Program-made: the position numbers and the translations under genes
The notes under the pieces: generated by a model
Database searches by the model: none
Told to the model about the DNA's origin: nothing
The model's input: the letters and a program-made list of their open reading frames with translations, nothing else
Part shown: positions 13,071 to 18,747 of the stretch, one piece after another
Numbering within the stretch: position 1 is the first letter of the stretch
Layout: every line of letters begins with the position of its first letter
Source: a virus
Virus record (IMG/VR): IMGVR_UViG_3300044846_003501
Coordinates: 1 to 20,252 of that record
Length of the DNA stretch: 20,252 nucleotides
Strand: one strand, 5' to 3'

Positions 13071-13789
13071 ACATCAATAAAGGCTGGAAGCGGTTTATGG
13101 CGGTTGGCTGCTCCCACGGGATGTACGCCGATCCGAAGGCTATCGAGGGGGTGTTAAAGTTCAAGGAACGCTGGAAGCCCCATATGACCGTCCACCTTGG
13201 AGACTTTGTAGATATGACCCCGTTCATGTCATCGGCGCGGGGCAAAGGCGACGCCGTTGAACCCGACATTGGCGGGGGGCTGAAGTTCCTTGACCAGCTC
13301 CGCCCTAACGTCGTTCTGGCCGGCAATCACGAAGTCCGCCTCTGGCGCGAAGCGGCCTCGGACGACGAAGTTTATTCGGGCTACGCAATCCGCCTTATCA
13401 ACGACATCACCGAGCATTGCCGAAAGCGGAAAGCCCTCTTCGTCGAGTACACGGGCATCTGGCAGGCGTTCCAGTTGGCCAACTACAAGTTTACGCACGG
13501 TACGGTGTACGGCGAGAACGCCCCAAGGGACATGGCCGAGATGTACGGGAACGTGATCTTCGCCCATACGCACAAGGTCGGTCGCATGACTGGACGACGG
13601 GACGATACTCCGACGGGCATCAGCGTCGGCACCCTGACCCGCCGGGGGGCTATGGATTACGCCAATACGCGCAGGGCGACGTTCGCCTGGTCGCAGGGCA
13701 TGGTCTTCGGCTACTACACGGACGATAAACTCATACCGTGGGTGCATGAGCAGCCTCACGGTCAAGACGAATGGATTTTGCCGGTATGA
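13067..13789 (+). CDS. Calcineurin-like metallophosphoesterase with altered first motif
   Basis: 240 residues. GCSHG (14-18), HLGDFVDM (43-50), LAGNHEVRL (84-92), FTHG (142-145) and FAHTHKVGR (165-173) follow the order of the calcineurin-type metallophosphoesterase motifs D-x-H, G-D-x-x-D, G-N-H-[ED], H and G-H-T-H. The first motif has Cys15 where the metal-binding Asp is usual. The residues for the second metal are intact. Substrate is unknown; phage members act on nucleotides or DNA ends. It may have altered metal binding. A 4-base ATGA overlap links it to the next gene. Confidence 0.72.
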   Translation: MNINKGWKRFMAVGCSHGMYADPKAIEGVLKFKERWKPHMTVHLGDFVDMTPFMSSARGKGDAVEPDIGGGLKFLDQLRPNVVLAGNHEVRLWREAASDDEVYSGYAIRLINDITEHCRKRKALFVEYTGIWQAFQLANYKFTHGTVYGENAPRDMAEMYGNVIFAHTHKVGRMTGRRDDTPTGISVGTLTRRGAMDYANTRRATFAWSQGMVFGYYTDDKLIPWVHEQPHGQDEWILPV

Positions 13790-14013
13790 ATTCAAAAGAC
13801 GTCCTGAAGGAGTTATGGGCCATCAAGTCCCGAGCTGCCGAACCTATTCCCAAGGGCTACAAATCTACGGAAGATTGGTCAAAGGAATGGGGCATCCACC
13901 TTTCAACGGGACGTATTTGGTTAATGCAGATGGAGAAGGCTGGGAGGATAAAGAAAGTAAAGTTACGCTTTTTCGACGGTCGCAGGATCCAGATGAAATA
14001 CTTTTACGGTTGA
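13786..14013 (+). CDS. Small winged-helix-like protein
   Basis: 75 residues: KELWAIKSRAAEPIPKGYKSTEDWSKEWGIHLSTGRIWLMQMEKAGRIKKVKLRFFDGRRIQMKYFYG. The pattern helix - W.KEWG - S...... L..ME.AG.I..... is typical of a winged helix with a terminal beta wing, so DNA binding is likely. Start ATG 13786 overlaps the upstream TGA; the alternative 13771 adds five residues. Confidence 0.5.
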   Translation: MNSKDVLKELWAIKSRAAEPIPKGYKSTEDWSKEWGIHLSTGRIWLMQMEKAGRIKKVKLRFFDGRRIQMKYFYG

Positions 14014-14051
14014 CGCATAGGGGGTACGGGGGGATAACGATTCCGCCACCT

Positions 14052-14273
14052 ATGAAAACTCCCATCCAACTGGAGCCGCACTCGGCTTTCAAGAAGGCTG
14101 TCGTCCGCAAGGGCAAAGACGGTCTTCTTACTTACAATTACTTTAAGCTCATTGAGGTCTGCAAGAAACTGCATGGCTGGAATGACGAGGTCGCCCAGGA
14201 GTGGGTTGACTACAATATCGTCGGCCTTGCCGTGAACGGTTTTAAAATATCCTACGCCCAGCCACGTCGATGA
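14052..14273 (+). CDS. Hypothetical 73-aa protein
   Basis: Starts MKTPIQLEPHSAFKKAVVRKGKDGLLTYNYFKLIEVCKKLHGWNDEVAQEWVDYNIVG. Mixed alpha/beta, basic; not recognised. It is preceded by a 38-base gap with no Shine-Dalgarno site and overlaps the second methyltransferase by 4 bases. A short partner or regulator of that enzyme is possible. Confidence 0.5.
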   Translation: MKTPIQLEPHSAFKKAVVRKGKDGLLTYNYFKLIEVCKKLHGWNDEVAQEWVDYNIVGLAVNGFKISYAQPRR

Positions 14274-14827
14274 AAATCCTTATTGCCTGCGAATATTCCG
14301 GCACCGTGCGCGACGCCTTCATCAAGGCCGGCCACGAAGCCATGTCCTGCGATCTGCTGCCTACCGATGTGCCTGGGCCGCATTATCAAGGTGATGTATT
14401 CGACATCATCGACCGAGGCTGGGACATGATGATTGCTCATCCCCCCTGTACACACTTGGCTGTCAGCGGTGCTAGGCACTTCAAGGAAAAACAGGCCGAC
14501 GGACGCCAGCAGCAAGCTTTGGATTTTGTCAGCAGGCTGCTAAACGCAGACATCCGCCGTATCGCTTTGGAAAACCCTATCAGCATCATTAGTTCAAAGA
14601 TTCGCAAGCCTGACCAGATTATCCAGCCCTGGCAGTTCGGCCACGGGGAAACGAAGGCCACTTGCCTCTGGATTAAAAACCTTCCGTCCCTTGTTCCTAC
14701 CGATGTCGTCGACGGGCGAGAGCAGCGCGTATGGAAACTCCCTCCCACGGCTGACAGATGGAAAATTAGGTCAAAGACGTATCAAGGCATCGCCGACGCT
14801 ATGGCCGCTCAATGGGGTTCCCTCTAA
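14270..14827 (+). CDS. Short C5-cytosine DNA methyltransferase, second
   Basis: 185 residues of a phage-typical methyltransferase family: ACEYSGTVRDAFIKAGHEAMSCDLLP (motif I region), MIAHPPCTHLAVSG (IV, catalytic Cys60), IALENPISI (VI, 98-106), then FGHGETKATCLWIKNLPSLVPT. These match proteins annotated as phage cytosine C5 methylases. Like the enzyme at 11996 it lacks an obvious target-recognition domain and uses ENP. The two share little beyond motifs and are not recent duplicates. GC content matches its neighbours. It overlaps the primase by one base (TAATG). Confidence 0.75.
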   Translation: MKILIACEYSGTVRDAFIKAGHEAMSCDLLPTDVPGPHYQGDVFDIIDRGWDMMIAHPPCTHLAVSGARHFKEKQADGRQQQALDFVSRLLNADIRRIALENPISIISSKIRKPDQIIQPWQFGHGETKATCLWIKNLPSLVPTDVVDGREQRVWKLPPTADRWKIRSKTYQGIADAMAAQWGSL

Positions 14828-16815
14828 TGACCACCGAAGATCGCATTTCCGGGGCGAGAGCCTATCTTGCCAAACTACCAGCCGCCGTAGCCGGCCAAGG
14901 CGGACATCCTGCCACCTACCGCGCCGCAAGCATATTGGCCAATGGCTTCGACCTACCGTGGTCGGACGCCTGGTCGCTACTTCAGGAGTTCAACCTCCGC
15001 TGCTCGCCGCCTTGGTCTGAGAAAGACCTGCGTCACAAGTTGAACGACGCCTACGTCAAGCCCCACGAACGCCAGAAGGGATGGCTCGCCAAGGGTACGG
15101 AGCGTAGGGTCGGTGCGAACGGTCGCTTCGTCTTTGACCCTAACCGTGTTGCAGAGCTGGCCGATGCACAGACGCCGTTCACGACCGCCGATGTCCTGCT
15201 GAATTGCTTTACGAACGAGGACATTATCTGCATTACGAACGAGGCCGGCCAGACCGAAGACGGCAAGTGGTTCCCGGCGTCGAAGGGCATCTTTCTGACT
15301 CGCGCTGAGTGGATCACCAAGTTCTTCGGCCCCGGAGCCGTGGGGGCTGCGAAGTTCGCCGGCACGGAGTCGGGGGCTTGGATTCGCATCAACCCCTTCA
15401 CGCCCGACGACTTCACGGGTACGGACGGTGCGGTATCTAACTACCGCCACGTCTTGGTCGAGTTCGACAAGAAGCCCAAGGACGAACAGGTGGCCATCTT
15501 CCAGCAGTCGAATCTGCCCATCAGCCTGCTCGTCGACTCGGGCGGCAAGTCCGTTCACGCATGGGTGCGCGTTGACGCCCAGACCAAAGAGCAATGGGAA
15601 GAGCGACGTAATACGGTGTATGACTACCTTTCCGACCATGAACCCGACCCGCAGAACAAGAACCCCTCCCGGTGGAGCCGCCTCGGCGGTGTCCTTCGTG
15701 GCGAGAACGAACAGAGAATTGTCGCTTTCAAGATTGGGGCTTTGGACTGGGATGAGTTCACCGCTTGGAGGGAAGGACAAGACTTCCCCCAAGAGGTTAG
15801 CACCGATACTCTTGAAAACTACGACACCAAGAACGATCCCAACCATGTGGTCGGTCACGGGCGGTATCTCTGTCGAGGAGGAAGTCTTTTGGTCACCGGG
15901 CAATCTGGTATCGGTAAGAGTTCCTTTGTCATGCAGATGGCCGCATCGTGGGCCATCGGGCGCGAGCTGTTTGGGATACCAGTCATTCGGCCACTACGCA
16001 TTGCGGTCGTTCAGGCCGAGTGTGACATCGGAGACTTGGCTGAAGCCTATCAGGGAGTTTCTTCAGGAATGCGACTCTCCCCCGATGAAAAAGTTCTTTG
16101 CAAAAGTAACCTAAAGTTCTTCACCGAGGCGTCGAAGACGGGCAAGGACTTCGTCGACCTGTGCCGAAAGATCATCGTAAGGCATAAACTGGACGTGCTG
16201 GTCGCCGATCCGCTGCTGTCATATGTGGGGGGTGACCTATCCAAGCAGGAGGTCTGTTCCCACTTCCTGCGTAACCTTGTGCAGCCCGTGCTTCAGGAGA
16301 CGGGGTGCATCATGGTCTTCATCCACCATGAGGGGAAGCCGAAGCCGCAGGAAGTTAAGGACGGCCAGACGGTGTCCGACCAGATGTACAGCGGTATCGG
16401 GAGTTCCGAGTTAGTGAACTGGGCGAGGGCCATTATCAACATCAGGCGGGAGTCGAAGGAACTGCCGGTGTTCTCGTTCAACCTGACTAAGCGCGGGAAG
16501 CTCGCCGGGATGCGGACGCCCGACGGCAAGCCTACCCTGTCAATCAAACTGAAACACGCCGATGATCGGGTGCTATGGGAGGTTGCCCCCTTGGCCGGCG
16601 GTTTCGAGCTGCTCAAGGTCGGGCAGCAGTACCGTCACTTTGAGTCCAAGCCCCGCATCAGCCGGGGGGCTTTACTGGAGGAATTGGTGTCCGACCACAA
16701 ACTCCAGCGCGACCAGGCGGAAGCCCTCATCAAGGCTATGGTGACCAACGGCATTATCGAACCCCGCAAGGTTGGTGCCGCGCTGTACTACCAAGGCACC
16801 AAATACGACGCCTAG
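14827..16815 (+). CDS. AEP-type primase fused to RecA/RepA-like helicase ATPase
   Basis: 662 residues. Residues 5-85 resemble a PriCT-like helical module (HPATYRAASILANGFDLPWSDAWSLLQEFNLRCSPPWSEKDL). Residues about 205-300 carry AEP motifs: HVLVEFDKKP (acidic motif), SGGKSVHAW (238-246, sxH) and NPSRWSRLGG (279-288). A RecA-fold ATPase follows: GQSGIGKS (Walker A, 358-365), LDVLVADP (Walker B, 455-462) and FIHHEGKP (498-505). The end (about 600-655) looks like a winged helix. The protein should make primers and unwind DNA at the fork. ATG 14827 at the TAATG junction is preferred to 14812, five codons upstream. Domain boundaries are by eye. Its stop interlocks with the minus-strand gene. Confidence 0.82.
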   Translation: MTTEDRISGARAYLAKLPAAVAGQGGHPATYRAASILANGFDLPWSDAWSLLQEFNLRCSPPWSEKDLRHKLNDAYVKPHERQKGWLAKGTERRVGANGRFVFDPNRVAELADAQTPFTTADVLLNCFTNEDIICITNEAGQTEDGKWFPASKGIFLTRAEWITKFFGPGAVGAAKFAGTESGAWIRINPFTPDDFTGTDGAVSNYRHVLVEFDKKPKDEQVAIFQQSNLPISLLVDSGGKSVHAWVRVDAQTKEQWEERRNTVYDYLSDHEPDPQNKNPSRWSRLGGVLRGENEQRIVAFKIGALDWDEFTAWREGQDFPQEVSTDTLENYDTKNDPNHVVGHGRYLCRGGSLLVTGQSGIGKSSFVMQMAASWAIGRELFGIPVIRPLRIAVVQAECDIGDLAEAYQGVSSGMRLSPDEKVLCKSNLKFFTEASKTGKDFVDLCRKIIVRHKLDVLVADPLLSYVGGDLSKQEVCSHFLRNLVQPVLQETGCIMVFIHHEGKPKPQEVKDGQTVSDQMYSGIGSSELVNWARAIINIRRESKELPVFSFNLTKRGKLAGMRTPDGKPTLSIKLKHADDRVLWEVAPLAGGFELLKVGQQYRHFESKPRISRGALLEELVSDHKLQRDQAEALIKAMVTNGIIEPRKVGAALYYQGTKYDA

Positions 16816-17165
16816 GAAGCCCGTGGCGGCGTTTTCTTCCGTAGTCTGACTACTACTGCCAACCCGACCCCCAGACAGCCTACGCCCAAAGCCCAGCCCA
16901 AGTCCCGGCAGGACTGAAGGGCTAGGGTGGCGGAGGACAGGTTTCGCTCCAAATCCTTGGAGTCGGACTTGATGCCCCCGTCGGTGATAATCATGGCCAT
17001 CGCCTCGGTGGACTGGAGCTGGTCTAGGACAAACCCAGCAATCCAAGCGGACATGATGGCGGACAGGGCGGCAGCGGCTACCAGCCCCATGACGGCAATC
17101 ATCAGATTGCTTTCAGTTCCGTTTGCCGCGCTTGGATGGTTTCTTTTTGCCATGTTTTTTTTCAT
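16812..17165 (-). CDS. Two-span membrane protein of the lysis block
   Basis: 117 residues. Hydrophobic segments at about 20-46 (LMIAVMGLVAAAALSAIMSAWIAGFV) and 88-108 (DLGWALGVGCLGVGLAVVV) bracket an acidic/polar loop; the tail is basic (RLRKKTPPRAS). It could be an antiholin or second holin, by neighbours. ATG 17165 (MKKNMAKRN) or 17153 are both possible; each overlaps the holin-like gene. Its stop codon overlaps the stop of the primase gene on the other strand. Confidence 0.55.
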   Translation of the reverse strand: MKKNMAKRNHPSAANGTESNLMIAVMGLVAAAALSAIMSAWIAGFVLDQLQSTEAMAMIITDGGIKSDSKDLERNLSSATLALQSCRDLGWALGVGCLGVGLAVVVRLRKKTPPRAS

Positions 17166-17475
17166 CCCCGACCTCGGCGTTGCCCTTGGCCTTGATGTAC
17201 CGCATCAGGTAGTCGAGGCACTCGGGGGCTGCGTAGCCGGCGGCACCAACGACGCCCATGCGGAGGCCGGGGCTTTCGATGTGATCCGTGATAGCGTAAC
17301 CGACCAAGGCGGCGGTAATGGCAGCGGCCAGCACTCTACGGATTACCCAGCCAGCCGAGACCGGCTCGGTACTCAAGAGAAGTCGCGCTACCATTGCCAA
17401 GCCCCCTAGGACGCCAGCCACAACGCCGTCTTTGACCTCCCGGGGGATGTCGTCGGGACTGATGGGGGTACTCAT
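17113..17475 (-). CDS. Putative holin
   Basis: 120 residues. Three hydrophobic stretches (about 18-35, 43-63 and 72-90) include GWVIRRVLAAAITAALVGYAI and GVVGAAGYAAPECLDYLM, followed by a highly basic tail (EKKHGKKKPSKRGKRN). Small multi-span proteins with a polycationic C-terminus and a G..GY..PE..D..... stretch are typical of phage holins (LydA / lambda-type). It would form membrane lesions that time lysis. It overlaps the genes on both sides. Assignment rests on topology and context rather than a firm family match. Confidence 0.55.
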   Translation of the reverse strand: MSTPISPDDIPREVKDGVVAGVLGGLAMVARLLLSTEPVSAGWVIRRVLAAAITAALVGYAITDHIESPGLRMGVVGAAGYAAPECLDYLMRYIKAKGNAEVGDEKKHGKKKPSKRGKRN

Positions 17476-17639
17476 TTACGGAGGAAGGTGGAGAGGAGGC
17501 AGATATTGGCCACCGAGTAGCAGAACCACATGGTCGCAATGGCGTAGTTGCGGGCATAGAGGTTGGCGACGCCGGCGGAGAAGTACGCAAGGGAAGCGAT
17601 GCCCGGGACGCAGACGGTCGTGAAGGTTTCAAGGGTCAC
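17472..17639 (-). CDS. 55-aa membrane protein, GTG start
   Basis: A short frame with a GTG start that overlaps the metallopeptidase stop (GTGA) and ends overlapping the holin-like ATG (ATGA). The product is hydrophobic (VCVPGIASLAYFSAGVANLYARNYAIATMWFCYSVANICLLS), with two membrane helices of about 20 residues and a basic end (FLRK). Its 4-base overlaps on both sides make it very likely real. It could be a pinholin, antiholin or small lysis regulator. Confidence 0.6.
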   Translation of the reverse strand: MTLETFTTVCVPGIASLAYFSAGVANLYARNYAIATMWFCYSVANICLLSTFLRK

Positions 17640-17914
17640 GAAATCTTGGGGGGCTTGGCGTTAGGCTGGAGCAGCACCCGGCGGTAGTTCTGATCCCAGA
17701 GGACGGCGGCTAGGTCTTTACCCAATCGGTCAATTTCTGCTTCTGATTTTTCTGGGAAAGTTAGATGCCCCTGCTCATGGCACAAAACCTCCAACTGACG
17801 CTTTGCCCCGAGGCGCGGATCAATCTCAATCAGCCCTTCGCCGATGGTAGCCTGCCCCCAGGCTTTCTGACGACCTAGTTTTACCCATACGACTTTAGAT
17901 TTTCGGCGGCTCAT
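17636..17914 (-). CDS. Small HExxH metallopeptidase-like protein
   Basis: 92 residues. LEVLCHEQGHLTFPEKSEAEIDRLGKDLAAVLWDQNYRR holds a zincin HExxH motif (HEQGH, 46-50) and acidic residues about 8-10 residues on that could be the third ligand. Short phage proteins of this type are related to ImmA/IrrE- or SprT-like metallopeptidases. ATG 17914 is favoured over the long upstream part of the frame, which is out of phase with the lipoprotein gene it overlaps. It may process a phage or host protein; no substrate is known. It overlaps the upstream lipoprotein gene by 20 bases. Confidence 0.6.
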   Translation of the reverse strand: MSRRKSKVVWVKLGRQKAWGQATIGEGLIEIDPRLGAKRQLEVLCHEQGHLTFPEKSEAEIDRLGKDLAAVLWDQNYRRVLLQPNAKPPKIS

Positions 17915-18617
17915 AGTCGGATTCTTTATTGGAGTCCCTAACCTTATCCCAGACGAACCAGATGCCCAGTCCCGCGCAAGCGGTAAGGGTCGTGCCGGCG
18001 ATGTAGGAGAAGTACTCCGAATCGATGATGAAGGGAACGGCTCCGCAGAAGGCTCCGCAGAGGATGAGGGGGATGCCAATCTTGGGGCCGGTAAAGGCCG
18101 TGGCGACGGCACCGATGACGGCTAGGGCGGCACCCGTGATCGTCCAGATGTTCTTGGCGGCGTCCTTCTTGGTCTGCTCGACCTCGGCGGTGAGTTCCTT
18201 GATGCGGGCGTCCTTCAGGCCAGAGACTCTCTTGGCTTCGGCGGAGTCGGCCTGAACCTTAGCCCAGTCGACGTCAATCTTGGCTAGGAGCTTCTTGCCA
18301 AATTCGACCGCCTGGGCATAGTCCTTCTGGTCAGCCTTGGCTGCGCGTTGGCGAGCTAGGGCCAGTTCCTCTTGTGCCGGGGCTGGGAGGAAGGACAAGG
18401 CGACGGTGGTCTCCCCACGGACGACCTCGGGCTTGTCGGCATTCTCCCGTGCAATGGTAACGGAGGCGGCGACCTTCTGATCGGCCTTGTCCCATTCCTT
18501 GCCGACCGTTGCTACGATGTTCTCGGAGGTCGGGGCGTCCGGCTGTTTCGGCAACGGAGCCTGGGACGACGTGGAGCATCCAGCCATCAGAACAGAGACA
18601 GCCAGAAGGACGCGCAC
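17895..18617 (-). CDS. Lipoprotein with C-terminal membrane segments, spanin-like
   Basis: 240 residues, GTG start. MRVLLAVSVLMAGCSTS is a signal peptide with a lipobox-like end (Cys14; MAGC, with Met at -3 in place of the usual Leu). A long helical part (about 30-152, Ala/Lys/Glu-rich) follows, then up to three hydrophobic segments (about 157-176, 179-198, 203-223). The C-terminus is charged. An outer-membrane lipid anchor plus C-terminal inner-membrane helices, with holin-like genes next to it, is the plan of a unimolecular spanin, which fuses the two membranes in the last step of lysis of Gram-negative hosts. Having three hydrophobic segments is unusual for that class, so an inner-membrane lipoprotein is an alternative. 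Confidence 0.6.
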   Translation of the reverse strand: MRVLLAVSVLMAGCSTSSQAPLPKQPDAPTSENIVATVGKEWDKADQKVAASVTIARENADKPEVVRGETTVALSFLPAPAQEELALARQRAAKADQKDYAQAVEFGKKLLAKIDVDWAKVQADSAEAKRVSGLKDARIKELTAEVEQTKKDAAKNIWTITGAALAVIGAVATAFTGPKIGIPLILCGAFCGAVPFIIDSEYFSYIAGTTLTACAGLGIWFVWDKVRDSNKESDYEPPKI

Positions 18618-18620
18618 GGC

Positions 18621-18743
18621 TTACTTCCCCTTGAGTTGGTCGATGATGGACTTGGCCTTCTCGACCTTGGACGAGTTGGCGTTCTTGACGCCGGCGTAGA
18701 AACCACCAGCGAACCCAACGACGATGCAGATAAGGTAAGTCAT
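18621..18743 (-). CDS. 40-aa single-span membrane protein
   Basis: Frame encoding MTYLICIVVGFAGGFYAGVKNANSSKVEKAKSIIDQLKGK: one N-terminal membrane helix (about 3-19) and a cytoplasm-like charged helix. Its stop is 3 bases before the lipoprotein GTG, and its ATG lies just 4 bases beyond the tail-fibre stop at 18748. Fits small phage lysis or tail-cassette proteins. Function unknown. Confidence 0.55.
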   Translation of the reverse strand: MTYLICIVVGFAGGFYAGVKNANSSKVEKAKSIIDQLKGK

Positions 18744-18747
18744 GTGA

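Noticed and set aside
14977-15903. 308-aa minus-strand frame opposite the primase
   Set aside because: It lies fully antisense to a gene with clear AEP and ATPase motifs; it is typical of high-GC shadow frames.
16816-16852. Hairpin-like GGAAG...CTTCC segment after the primase as a bidirectional terminator
   Set aside because: The arms are only 5 bases, the loop is long, and the segment codes for the end of the minus-strand membrane protein.
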